This document shows, one piece after another, positions 53,104 to 62,936 of a stretch of DNA of 64,000 bases. Both the position numbers and the translations under genes were made by a program. The first letter of the stretch is position 1; each line of letters starts with the position of its first letter. A model generated the notes under the pieces. It had not been told where the DNA came from, made no database searches, and saw nothing but the letters and a program-made list of their open reading frames with translations. The DNA comes from Acidimicrobiales bacterium (lineage in GTDB: Bacteria; Actinomycetota; Acidimicrobiia; Acidimicrobiales; SZUA-35): contig JAHDCC010000006.1 of NCBI GenBank assembly GCA_020630065.1, forward strand, positions 125,695-189,694. Direction: 5' to 3'.

Positions 53104-53808
53104 ATGTCTGGTGACCATATTCGTGTTGTCTCATGGAACATCAAGTTTGGGATTGAAATCGACACTGCGATTCGAGAGTTACGTCAGATCGACGAGGTAA
53201 CCGCCCCGGACATCCTCTTACTGCAAGAAATGGATGAGAAAGGCACCGCCCGTATCGCCGAAGCCCTCGACGCCGACTATGTTTTTACAACTCTCGGGCC
53301 GCACCAACAAAGTGGCCGAGACTTCGGCAACGCTATTGTCTCTTCTTGGCCGATCGGAGGCTTAGCGGAGGTCCATCTTCCACACCAGGCACGTTTCAGC
53401 GGCCATCCACGTATGGCGACCCGGGCAAGCGTTTCGGTACGCTCTAACGAAATATTGACCTACAGCGCCCACACAGAGATACCATTTCTGCCGTTACGTC
53501 TTCGACGCGAGCAGTTCAATCGGCTGGCCGAAGACGTTTCTCAGGTTGGGGGCAGCCATTCGATAATTGGCGGAGACTTCAACACTCTGACCCGCAGAAT
53601 CGGGCTGTCTGCAGTTCGGTCTTCTTTAGGTGAGGCTGGACTGTCGCACGTTTCAGCGGAATCTGGCCCGACGTTGCCGTTCTGGCGGCTCAAACTGCCT
53701 TTGGACCACATCTTTGCGTCGGGGTTTTCTGTGGTCGAGACCGGTGTTGCGTGGACGGCTTCAGCGAGCGACCATAAACCAATTTGGGTGGATCTAGTAG
53801 CGAACTAG
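53104..53808 (+). CDS. Endonuclease/exonuclease/phosphatase family protein
   Basis: From ATG 53104 (AAGGTGG five bases upstream) the 234-residue product shows the EEP fold: 'IRVVSWNIKFG' (Asn), 'DILLLQEMDEKG' (metal Glu), 'SIIGGDFNTLTRR' (Asp-x-Asn), 'LDHIFASG' and 'SASDHKPIWVDL' (final Asp-His). This hydrolyses phosphodiester bonds in nucleic acids, phospholipids or similar; the substrate is not specified. No signal peptide is seen in this form. A longer in-frame start at 52969 exists but lacks support. It lies between two giant wall-protein genes with no evident link. Confidence 0.85.
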   Translation: MSGDHIRVVSWNIKFGIEIDTAIRELRQIDEVTAPDILLLQEMDEKGTARIAEALDADYVFTTLGPHQQSGRDFGNAIVSSWPIGGLAEVHLPHQARFSGHPRMATRASVSVRSNEILTYSAHTEIPFLPLRLRREQFNRLAEDVSQVGGSHSIIGGDFNTLTRRIGLSAVRSSLGEAGLSHVSAESGPTLPFWRLKLPLDHIFASGFSVVETGVAWTASASDHKPIWVDLVAN

Positions 53809-54060
53809 AAAGTTGTTAGGTCCCAAATCTGATGGTCTCGCTTGAACTGTTAGGTTGACTGATGGCTGGTGATAGCTCGATTTTGGTCCCCTATCTGTCT
53901 GCAGGCTGTCTGTGCTGCTTCTGGGTCGGTAGGCCCAGGTCGTTCTGACCACTTGATATAGATTGATCGATTGTTTCTAAATAGTCTTTCCAACCATGCC
54001 GTACTAGGACTGAGCGCAATCGCGCGGGTAATTGTGCCCAAGATTTTTTTAGGAGCTGAG

Positions 54061-57000
54061 ATGGGTTCGTGGCTAAACGTTCGATCTGGAAAGATCAAGT
54101 GGACGTCAGAAATGATGACTAGGACGCTGGTGTCAAGTCTAGTTCTAGCTATGATCGCTAGTTTCTTGACGATCGTTGATACGACGCCTGCATTTGCTGC
54201 TGGAGGTGACAACATTTCTGGTGTTGTTTTCCGCGATGAAGGATGGGATGGGTCAAAGTCTGGTGATGTCGGTGAGGGCGGAGTTGAGGTCACCGTGGTG
54301 GATGACAACGGTGAAACCGCTGGTCCATTTCTTTCAGGTAGCGACGGCTCGTGGTCGACATCGGTTGGTGCACTCGACTCGTTGACCGGACCATACTCAG
54401 TCCAGTTCACGATCCCTGCAGGTAAAGCTCCGCTTCAACCCGGACCGCTAGGCGACGACAATCAGTCGGACGTCAGAATTGTTGCGTCGGGGGTAGTTAC
54501 CAACGCAGACTTTGGGGTGGTCTATCCGTACCACTACTGCCAAGACAACCCGAACGTTGCCACGAACTGCTACATCGAAGGCGACCAGACCGGTGGCGGT
54601 GACGTAATGGTCATGACCGAATATCTCGCAACAGGCGACGGTACACCGGGTGGAGGCGGGACCGCCGAATTCCCGATAGCCGACTCGACCGACATCGGGT
54701 CAACTTGGGGTCTCGCCACTCAGACCTTTAACGACTATGACACCTCGAACGACCGAATTTGGGCCGCCGCTTTTGAAAAGCGCTTCGCCGGATACGGGCC
54801 TTCCGGCCCAGACGCAATCTACTTGGTCAACCCGGCAACCGGAAATGTAGAACAAACCATTACTTCTGTCGATGCAGGTACCGATCAGCACGACTTCACC
54901 CTCGTAGCTCCAGGCAACGAGATCGTTGATGCCGCCAGCTATGGCCTTGTCGGCAAACAAAGCTGGGGCGACCTTGACATCAACGATACACAAGACCGTC
55001 TCTACGCCGTAAACCTCCTGGACCGCAAGCTCTACGAATTCGACATTGACCCTACAAGCGGCGGGTACCTTAGTACCACCGGTAATTGGGATCTGACTGG
55101 GCTTCCTGGTCAGACCTGTTCAGGCGTCATTCGCCCATGGGCTGCCGGGTTTAACGAAGGTCTGATCTATGTTGGGACCACATGCGACGACGGCACCGTA
55201 GCCTACGTTCACACGCTCGATCCATCCGGATCTAGTTTTACGAACGTTCTTACTATTCCGCTGACATATGGTCGTGAACCAATCGGTAACCACACCGGAC
55301 TCACCGCGGAATGGAACGCGTGGGCCGGCGATTCCGAATGGCAAGCTGAAGCCACAGGTTGGGGGCCATCTGAACAGGCTTACCCTCAGCCAGTTCTCTC
55401 CGATATCGAGTTCGACCGAGACGCTTTGGTGCTCGGTGTTCGTGATCGCTATGGTGATCAGTCAGGCTACGACAGTCCAAGTATTAATTACCCAACCGAC
55501 CCAAACCTATACCGCGCCGATTCGGCAGGTGATGTCTTGCGAGCTTGTGCCGGAGTTGGGACCGGATTCATTCTTGAGGGCGATACTGGTTGTGAGTTCT
55601 CTGCTCGAGGTGAAAACCCGGCAGGCCCTGGGGGGGAAGAGTTCTACATTGGTGACGAGTACATCACTACCTTTGGTGGTGTTCACACCGGACACGACGA
55701 AATTAGCTTGGGTGGTCTAGCGACCGCTCGTCCTCGTGGTGACGTCATGATGACCGCCTACGACGCGCTCGACGACAACTACGGCGGAGGCAACAACGAC
55801 TACTCATTCTCCAACGGTCTAGCTCGTCTAGACAACGAAACTGGAGAGAAGATTGGCCAGTACCGGGTAGTTGCTGGAAACTTTGGTAAGGCCGCCGGTC
55901 TCGGTGACATCGAAGCTTTCTGTGAAGGTGCCCCGATTGAAGTAGGGGACCGAGTCTGGTTCGACCGTAATGGCAACGGTCGTCAAGATCCATCCGAGCC
56001 CGCCTTGCCCAATGTCGCAGTAAGTCTTTTCGACGAGAACGATGTTGAGATTGCTGCGACGGTTACGAACGGGTCCGGCATCTACTCGTTCAGTTCTCTA
56101 AACATTCCTGAATTGATTCCTAACGCTGACTACTCGATTGTCTTTGACGAAAGCTCAGCAGACGTTTCTGGAATCGATGGGATAGCTGACGTCACGATTC
56201 TGACCGCAACCACACAGAACGCAGCGGGAGTAAACGCAGACACAGACAGCAATATTGATGTTGATGGTTTGCTTGAATTCACTACCGGTAACGCTGGCGC
56301 CAACGACCATTCTCTAGATGCCGGGTTCCGTGGCGGCCTTCAGATCGGCAACCTCGTTTGGTTCGACCTAAACAACAACGGTGATGCCGACGACGGTGAG
56401 TCAGTTATTTCTGGCCTCACCCTCAACTTGTTCCGTGAAGATGGTGCTGCAGGATTCGACGGAACGGAAGCTCTTGTCGAATCTCAGACCACCGACTCCG
56501 AAGGTTTCTACTCGTTCCGAAACCTCGTCGACGGCGAAACCTACTACGTAGCCGTACCGGAAGATCAGGGTGGCGGCATCATCCAAATTGACGGGCAGAC
56601 ACTAGACGCAATTACACTGCTGTCGTCTACTGGCACCGCCACGAATCCGATTGACAACAACGATGACGGTACCCCGTTTACCGGCTTCCTAGCTGTGACC
56701 GAAGCGATTGTCGTATCCGACGATCCTGCCAGCGAACCGACCAATGAGACAGACACTCCTCCAGATCCAGATACCGATTCTGAAGAAGCGATCTTCATCA
56801 AAACCGACCATCAGGTCGACGACGATGACTCGAACCTTACCTTCGATCTTGGTTTCATTCAGAAAAGCAGAATCGGTAACTTGGTTTGGCTTGACGGAAA
56901 ATCGGGGGAGGCTGGCTTTAATAACGGCATCGCTGACCCCGCCGAGTCAGACTACGGTCTGGGTGGCGTCACGGTAGAGCTGTATTCCAGCAATGAAGGT

Positions 57001-60000
57001 GTCAACACCTTTGTTGCCGATACTACAACCGATGATGACGGCCGATATTGGTTCTTTGGTTTAGCTCCAGGCACCTATGTCGTAGCGATTCCTAATGGGC
57101 AAACGGGTCAGACGCTCGAAGGTGAAACAATCGACATTGACGATCTGTTCGTATCTTCTCCTGCGGCTAGTGACGCCGATGAAGGTTTCGATGACCTCAA
57201 CGACGGTACCGTCGATACCGGTAACGGTTTCGCATCGGTATCTAGTCCGTTTGAGATCGACGTCGCCGACAGCCCATCAGATGAACAAGGCGACTTTGAA
57301 GACACCACCGAAGACGCCGCAGAAGTCTCAGCCAACACAGCAACCAGCTTTGTGGTCGACGAGTTCTCCGACCTTACGGTCGACTTCTCGTTCGTAGAAC
57401 AGCCAACATTTAGCATCGGTAACCTTGTCTGGATAGACGACGATGACGGCATCGCCGAAGATGGTGAACCGGGCATCGAAAACGTTGCCGTCGAGCTTTG
57501 GGCTGATGGAGGCAGTGAAGCATACGATACGACCACCACTGACGACGAAGGACATTTCCTCTTCGACGGCCTTCCTGCAGGCGACTTCTTTGTAGTCGTT
57601 CCAGGTGGACAGACCGGTCAACTCGTTGACGGCAACCCTATCGACCTCACCGACCTGCCGGTCGGATCGGATACAGACCTCAACCCGAACAACGATGAGG
57701 ACAACGACAACAATGGTGCGGTCGGGGTAGCGGCTTCACATCTCGAAGATGTCGCTACAGAGTTGATCTCGGTCGGAGAGCCCGACCCGTTCGAACCTAG
57801 CGAACCAACGGATGAGACACTGCGGTCGGACGACCCAACCGACGACGACAACTCATCTGTTGACGACACATCGAACTTGTCGGTTGACATCGCATTCGTG
57901 ATGCCGCTCCGAGTCGGCAACATAGTTTGGTTGGATAACGGTGGCGGAGCGCCAGGCGATGCGACCTACAATCCGGCTGACGAAAACGACGGTGAAGCTG
58001 ACGCCACCGAACGAGGCATTCCAGGTGTGCTCGTTCAGTTGATGGACGATGACGATGTTGTTGTCGCCGAAGCTGTAACCGACGAAGGTGGCCGCTACGT
58101 ATTCGACGAACTGCTGACCGGAACGTTCCGAGTCGGTATACCGACGAATCAAACTCCAATCATCGACCTCGACTTAACTCCCGACCCTGCTGCTTTGTTC
58201 GAACTGCTTAGTTCTCAAGGTCAGTCGGCGACGCCGGAAGCCAGCGACGATGACGACGATGGCGAACCATATCCGGGCTTTGCCTCGCTATCAGCGCAGT
58301 TTGAGTTGGACTTCGGTGCTGAAGCCGAAGACGAGCAAGGAAACTTCAACTCAACAATCGACGACGAAGCAGAAGCAGACGTCAACGATGATTTCCCATG
58401 GCTGCCAGACGGCAACTCTAACCTTGAGATCGACTTTGGGTTTGCGCCGACACCGATGTTCGTGATCGGCAACCTTCTATGGGAAGATTTTGACAACGAC
58501 GGAATAGCCGACAACGGCGAACCGGGAATTTCCGGAGCGCTCGTTCAACTACTCGATAGTGACGGTGTTGTCATTGCTGAAACCACCACCGACGAAGACG
58601 GTCACTACCGGTTCGTGAATATCGAAGAAGGAACATACTCGGTTAGTGTTCCAGCCGATCAGCAGCCAACGCTTGGACCGGTTGTTGGTCTTGACCCGGA
58701 TGCACTTGACGGGCTCGAAATTTCAGACACGGTAGTCGCCGACCCGGACGATCCGGCGTCAATCGACAACGACCATAATGGTGTCGATTCGAACGGCGAC
58801 GCTACGTCCGGTCCGATCAGTGTGGGTGAAGGTGATAGCCATTCTGAACCAACTGGTGAGTCTCTGCGATCTGACGACCCTGCCTCAGATGAACTCAACA
58901 CCGACCGGGCGGACCGCACCGACTTGACCGTTGACTTCGGGTTCTGGCGGGGCTTGCGTCTCGGTAACCAAGTATGGCTCGATGGCGTTCAAGGCGAAGA
59001 CGGCTACGACAACGGAATTATGGAGTCGACCGAAGCCGGAATCGGTGGAGTCACCGTAGAACTTTGGATTGACAACGACGACGACGGTGACGCTGAACCT
59101 GATGGCGACGACGGCGTCAACCCAGAGATGGAAACCATCACTGATGACGAAGGCAACTACTGGTTCGAGCATCTCGACGAAGATGTCGCCTACTTTGTTG
59201 TTATCCCATCTGTGCCTGACGGTTTCTCGTCGACCGGACAATCCGGCGACCCGGTTACCTCCGACAATGACGACGACGGCGCACCTAACGGTGGGAACGC
59301 TGCAGTGTCAGATGTTGTTACGCTGACGGCGGGTGGAACCTCAACCGACGAAGCTGACAGCAATCCGGCTGAAGACGCCGAAGCTGAAGCGAACACGGTT
59401 CTGGTCGAAACGGTGCCAGACGCCAACTCAGAACTGCTAGTCGACTTCGGATTTATCGAAGTTCCCGTCTTTCGTCTAGGCAACCAAGTTTGGAATGACC
59501 TCGACGCTGACGGGCTGGCCGATAGTGACGAATCAGGAATTGCTGGTGTGTTGGTTCAACTCACCGCCAACGACGGAACCGTTATCGCTGAAACTGCCAC
59601 TGACGAAAATGGAATGTACAGCTTCGATAATCTCGCAGCAGGCCAATACATGGTCGTCATCCCAGCTTCGCAGACCCCGGCTCTAGGAGCCGTAGAGGGA
59701 CTTGTCGCCGCTGCGCTGGACGGATTCGTTTCTTCAGTTACTGAGGAAGCCGACCCGAACGACGATGTCGACAACAACGACAACGGCGTCCTGGTTGACG
59801 ACGTCTGGAAGACGGCCAATATTTTGCTTGGCCCAGATCCGGTTGCTCCTCCGTTTGGGGTGGAGCCTACCAACGAAGTCAACCCGTTTACCGCAGTTGA
59901 CGACGACCCTGACCAAGGTGAAGAAGGGTCGTATCCAGATGACTTCTCGAACTTCACGGTCGACTTTGGTTTCACCAAGCTAACCCTTGGTAACCAGATT

Positions 60001-62811
60001 TGGTCTGACGTAGATGCCGATGGCGTAGTCGATCCCGACGAGCCAGGTATCAACGGTGTCGTGGTTCAACTGTTCAAGGTTGATCCCGGTACAGGTGAAC
60101 TCAGCTTTGTCGAGTCGACAGTGACTGTGCCTACCGCTGACGGTGACGGGTTCTATGTCTTTGATGGACTAGAAGAGGGAGCTGAATATGTTGTACAAGT
60201 TCCCGCATCCGAGTTTGCCGAGGGCGGACCGCTAGACGGACTGTTCTCAAGCCCGGACCCTGATCCAGTAGTCGATCCTAACACTGGAGGCGACGACGAT
60301 AACGGTATCGATAATGATGACAACGGAATCGATCCCGAGAATTTCGGTGACTCGGTCCAAACCGCTGGAGTTGTGGTTAGCGCCAGCGACGAACCAATCA
60401 ACGAAAACCCTGACGGCGACCTGACCGTTCACGATCCGAACACAAACTTGACGGTAGATCTTGGATTTGCTGGCTTGGCGGTTGGTGACACGGTTTGGGC
60501 CGACGATGACGGTGACGGCACCATCAATGGTGACGAATCCGGCATAGCGGATGTTGTTGTCGAGTTGTGGTTAGTGGATGAAGACGGAGAACCGGTCGGG
60601 GAATCCCCGTTTGCGACGACCACCACCGCACCAGACGGAACGTTCCTATTCGGTTCGCTAGTTCCTGGAACGTTCAAGATTGTGTTGCCTCAAGAGAACT
60701 TTGTTGAAGGCGGGCCGCTTGAAGGTATGACGTCGACTATCGGTAATGGTGTAGTGGCACCGGCCGTCGATGATGACGCTACTGACAGCGACGACAACGG
60801 CAACGTCGATCCCGACGGTCTGACGATTTCTACTGCTCCGTTTACGCTGGCGTTCGGCGACGAACCAACCGGTGAGGCCGGAGAGCCTGGAAGCGTACAT
60901 TCAACGAACACTAACTTGACGGTCGATCTCGGCTTGGTTGAAGTGCCGCCGATGAGTATCGGTAACCAAGTATGGATGGATGTCGATAACTCTGGCGTCC
61001 TCGACGGGGACGAAGTTGGTGTCGCCGATGTGGTGGTTGAACTTTGGGCCGTCGACGCTGACGGAAACCCCGTAGGCGACGACCCAGCCCAGACCGTGAC
61101 CACCGACGAAGAAGGTAACTACCTGTTCGTCGATGTTGCTCCCGGACAGTTCATTGTTGTGATTCCTTCGGTCAACTTCGATGCCGACGAGCCGCTAGAG
61201 GGAATGTTCTCTTCAGCAGCCGTCGTAGCTTCAGACCCCGATGATGATGTCGACGGGGACGATCAAGGTTTCGACCCTGCCGAGGTTGGAGCTGACGTCG
61301 TGAGCGAACCTGTGACGTTGATACCTTCGTTGGAGCCGCTAGACGAGTCGACCGGCGCTGAGGGTCATGGCCAGGTTGATGGCGTTGAAATCGCAGATGC
61401 GAACTCGAACCTGACACTAGACTTCGGGTTCTTCCCGTTGGGTGTCGGCAACCGGGTATTCTTCGATGCCGATAACTCGGGCACCTTCGATGAAGGGGAA
61501 ACCGGCTTTGCTGGCGTTGAAGTAACTCTACAAACCGAGGATGGCGAACTTGTTGCGACCACGGTTACCGACGAAGACGGATACTACCTGTTTGGTGGGT
61601 TCAATGAAGGTGACTATGTGGTTGTGCTCGGATCTTCGAACTTTGAAGATGGTGGGCCATTAGACGGCTATCACTCTTCGACTGGAAACGGTGTCGCCCC
61701 TGACCCTGACGAGTTGGTGCTTGACAACGACGACAATGGAGATCCCGTTGACGGTGCTGGAAGCGCCATCGTTACTCCTCCGATCACGCTCAATGTTCAA
61801 ACCGAGCCAACAGCCGAGGTTGAACTTGACGTGAACGAGGACCACGATATTCCGGTTGACGCCAACAGCGATTCAACGGTTGACTTTGGTCTATACACCG
61901 CTGATATTGTGACGACTCTGTGGACTGACACCAACAATAATGGTGAGGTCGACGAAGGCGAAACACCTCTTGCCGGTGTCATTGTTGAACTTCTCAACGA
62001 GGCCGGAGAGGTTATTGCGACAACTGTTTCAGACGAGAACGGGCTAGTCACGTTCACTGGGCTGGAAGAAGGAACCTATCGTTTGAAGATCCCAGCCGAG
62101 AACTTCGAACCGGGCGGTGCGTTGGAAGGCTTGACATCGACAACCGGTTTGAACGGCGTCGATGCCGGTATTGATCCTAATGGTGATGACCGGTCTGTGA
62201 TCAGTGGCCTGTTTGAAGTGACAGCTGGCGACAACCCAGAACTAAACGTGTTCGGCGCTGACAGCGACGCTGCGTTTGGTTTCACTCCGACCGGTTCTGT
62301 TGGCGACTTTGTCTGGGATGACCTCGACGGTGATGGCTTGCAAGATCCGAACGAACCAGGTCTTCCAGATGTCGAGATCAACGTCTTCCGAGTCGACCCT
62401 GAGACAGGCGAACCGTCGCAGGAACCCGTACACACGGTTACCACGGATTCTGACGGGGCGTTCGAGGTGGACGATTTGCCGCCTGGTGAATTTATTGTTG
62501 ATGTGGAAACTCCGGCCGGTACCGATCCTTCACCGAAGGATCAAGGCGGAGATGACACGTTGGATTCTGACATCAAACCTGATGGACGAACCGACGTTAT
62601 CCAGATATTGGCTGGCGAGAAACGCGCCGACATCGACGCCGGGTTTGTTACCCCAAGTTCTGGATCGGACGCCGCGAGCGACTCGGGCACCCCACCTAAT
62701 GAACTTGCATTCACCGGTTCAAACCTGAAGACCCTGATGGGTGTGTCGACGATGTTGATACTTGCTGGTGTGGTTCTCGGGCTGCTCACGTACCGTCGTC
62801 GTACTGCGTAG
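54061..62811 (+). CDS. Giant sortase-anchored surface protein with SdrD B-like repeats
   Basis: About 2916 residues from ATG 54061, supported by AGGAG seven bases upstream. The signal peptide is long (LVSSLVLAMIASFLTIVDTTPAFAA). A first B-like unit ('DNISGVVFRDEGWDG') is followed by a unique domain to residue about 620, with 'QDRLYAVNLLDRKLYEFDID' that suggests a beta-propeller. Then come fourteen SdrD B-like repeats, each opening '.IGN.VW.D.(D)N(D/G)G..D..E.GI..V.V.L'. The DxNxDG parts are calcium-binding. The end is 'ELAFTGSNLKTL', a membrane helix and 'YRRRTA': an LAxTG-type signal, as for class E sortases. It is probably a rigid rod holding the N-terminal domain away from the cell. Confidence 0.9.
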   Translation: MGSWLNVRSGKIKWTSEMMTRTLVSSLVLAMIASFLTIVDTTPAFAAGGDNISGVVFRDEGWDGSKSGDVGEGGVEVTVVDDNGETAGPFLSGSDGSWSTSVGALDSLTGPYSVQFTIPAGKAPLQPGPLGDDNQSDVRIVASGVVTNADFGVVYPYHYCQDNPNVATNCYIEGDQTGGGDVMVMTEYLATGDGTPGGGGTAEFPIADSTDIGSTWGLATQTFNDYDTSNDRIWAAAFEKRFAGYGPSGPDAIYLVNPATGNVEQTITSVDAGTDQHDFTLVAPGNEIVDAASYGLVGKQSWGDLDINDTQDRLYAVNLLDRKLYEFDIDPTSGGYLSTTGNWDLTGLPGQTCSGVIRPWAAGFNEGLIYVGTTCDDGTVAYVHTLDPSGSSFTNVLTIPLTYGREPIGNHTGLTAEWNAWAGDSEWQAEATGWGPSEQAYPQPVLSDIEFDRDALVLGVRDRYGDQSGYDSPSINYPTDPNLYRADSAGDVLRACAGVGTGFILEGDTGCEFSARGENPAGPGGEEFYIGDEYITTFGGVHTGHDEISLGGLATARPRGDVMMTAYDALDDNYGGGNNDYSFSNGLARLDNETGEKIGQYRVVAGNFGKAAGLGDIEAFCEGAPIEVGDRVWFDRNGNGRQDPSEPALPNVAVSLFDENDVEIAATVTNGSGIYSFSSLNIPELIPNADYSIVFDESSADVSGIDGIADVTILTATTQNAAGVNADTDSNIDVDGLLEFTTGNAGANDHSLDAGFRGGLQIGNLVWFDLNNNGDADDGESVISGLTLNLFREDGAAGFDGTEALVESQTTDSEGFYSFRNLVDGETYYVAVPEDQGGGIIQIDGQTLDAITLLSSTGTATNPIDNNDDGTPFTGFLAVTEAIVVSDDPASEPTNETDTPPDPDTDSEEAIFIKTDHQVDDDDSNLTFDLGFIQKSRIGNLVWLDGKSGEAGFNNGIADPAESDYGLGGVTVELYSSNEGVNTFVADTTTDDDGRYWFFGLAPGTYVVAIPNGQTGQTLEGETIDIDDLFVSSPAASDADEGFDDLNDGTVDTGNGFASVSSPFEIDVADSPSDEQGDFEDTTEDAAEVSANTATSFVVDEFSDLTVDFSFVEQPTFSIGNLVWIDDDDGIAEDGEPGIENVAVELWADGGSEAYDTTTTDDEGHFLFDGLPAGDFFVVVPGGQTGQLVDGNPIDLTDLPVGSDTDLNPNNDEDNDNNGAVGVAASHLEDVATELISVGEPDPFEPSEPTDETLRSDDPTDDDNSSVDDTSNLSVDIAFVMPLRVGNIVWLDNGGGAPGDATYNPADENDGEADATERGIPGVLVQLMDDDDVVVAEAVTDEGGRYVFDELLTGTFRVGIPTNQTPIIDLDLTPDPAALFELLSSQGQSATPEASDDDDDGEPYPGFASLSAQFELDFGAEAEDEQGNFNSTIDDEAEADVNDDFPWLPDGNSNLEIDFGFAPTPMFVIGNLLWEDFDNDGIADNGEPGISGALVQLLDSDGVVIAETTTDEDGHYRFVNIEEGTYSVSVPADQQPTLGPVVGLDPDALDGLEISDTVVADPDDPASIDNDHNGVDSNGDATSGPISVGEGDSHSEPTGESLRSDDPASDELNTDRADRTDLTVDFGFWRGLRLGNQVWLDGVQGEDGYDNGIMESTEAGIGGVTVELWIDNDDDGDAEPDGDDGVNPEMETITDDEGNYWFEHLDEDVAYFVVIPSVPDGFSSTGQSGDPVTSDNDDDGAPNGGNAAVSDVVTLTAGGTSTDEADSNPAEDAEAEANTVLVETVPDANSELLVDFGFIEVPVFRLGNQVWNDLDADGLADSDESGIAGVLVQLTANDGTVIAETATDENGMYSFDNLAAGQYMVVIPASQTPALGAVEGLVAAALDGFVSSVTEEADPNDDVDNNDNGVLVDDVWKTANILLGPDPVAPPFGVEPTNEVNPFTAVDDDPDQGEEGSYPDDFSNFTVDFGFTKLTLGNQIWSDVDADGVVDPDEPGINGVVVQLFKVDPGTGELSFVESTVTVPTADGDGFYVFDGLEEGAEYVVQVPASEFAEGGPLDGLFSSPDPDPVVDPNTGGDDDNGIDNDDNGIDPENFGDSVQTAGVVVSASDEPINENPDGDLTVHDPNTNLTVDLGFAGLAVGDTVWADDDGDGTINGDESGIADVVVELWLVDEDGEPVGESPFATTTTAPDGTFLFGSLVPGTFKIVLPQENFVEGGPLEGMTSTIGNGVVAPAVDDDATDSDDNGNVDPDGLTISTAPFTLAFGDEPTGEAGEPGSVHSTNTNLTVDLGLVEVPPMSIGNQVWMDVDNSGVLDGDEVGVADVVVELWAVDADGNPVGDDPAQTVTTDEEGNYLFVDVAPGQFIVVIPSVNFDADEPLEGMFSSAAVVASDPDDDVDGDDQGFDPAEVGADVVSEPVTLIPSLEPLDESTGAEGHGQVDGVEIADANSNLTLDFGFFPLGVGNRVFFDADNSGTFDEGETGFAGVEVTLQTEDGELVATTVTDEDGYYLFGGFNEGDYVVVLGSSNFEDGGPLDGYHSSTGNGVAPDPDELVLDNDDNGDPVDGAGSAIVTPPITLNVQTEPTAEVELDVNEDHDIPVDANSDSTVDFGLYTADIVTTLWTDTNNNGEVDEGETPLAGVIVELLNEAGEVIATTVSDENGLVTFTGLEEGTYRLKIPAENFEPGGALEGLTSTTGLNGVDAGIDPNGDDRSVISGLFEVTAGDNPELNVFGADSDAAFGFTPTGSVGDFVWDDLDGDGLQDPNEPGLPDVEINVFRVDPETGEPSQEPVHTVTTDSDGAFEVDDLPPGEFIVDVETPAGTDPSPKDQGGDDTLDSDIKPDGRTDVIQILAGEKRADIDAGFVTPSSGSDAASDSGTPPNELAFTGSNLKTLMGVSTMLILAGVVLGLLTYRRRTA
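55937..62640 (+). repeat. Fourteen SdrD B-like tandem repeats
   Basis: Units begin near 55937, 56338, 56866, 57409, 57907, 58459, 58957, 59470, 59983, 60475, 60952, 61438, 61903 and 62296, a spacing of 390-550 bases. The core of each is about 100 residues of beta sandwich, and the added length is an acidic loop of varying size. Units are diverged, unlike the recent repeats in the 44978-52786 protein. Confidence 0.85.
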
Positions 62812-62833
62812 CTTGTAGCCAGTTTGATGCTGT

Positions 62834-62885
62834 AGCCCAGCCCCGGTCGGAAAACTTTGTTCCGACTGGGGCTGGGTTCGTTTTG
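62834..62885 (+). terminator. Strong intrinsic terminator after the giant B-repeat gene
   Basis: A 19-bp stem (62834-62852 with 62860-62878, two G-U pairs) around a 7-base loop is followed by CGTTTTGTCTT. It lies 22 bases after the stop and should isolate the next gene. Confidence 0.85.
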
Positions 62886-62936
62886 TCTTACCTTCCGTTG
62901 GCTAACAGATAGTGTCTGGTCTGCCGAAGGTTTGGT

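Noticed and set aside
53950-54060. Extension of the B-repeat giant protein to a start at 53971
   Set aside because: ATG 54061 has a strong AGGAG site and begins just ahead of the signal peptide; the 30 upstream codons include no such support.
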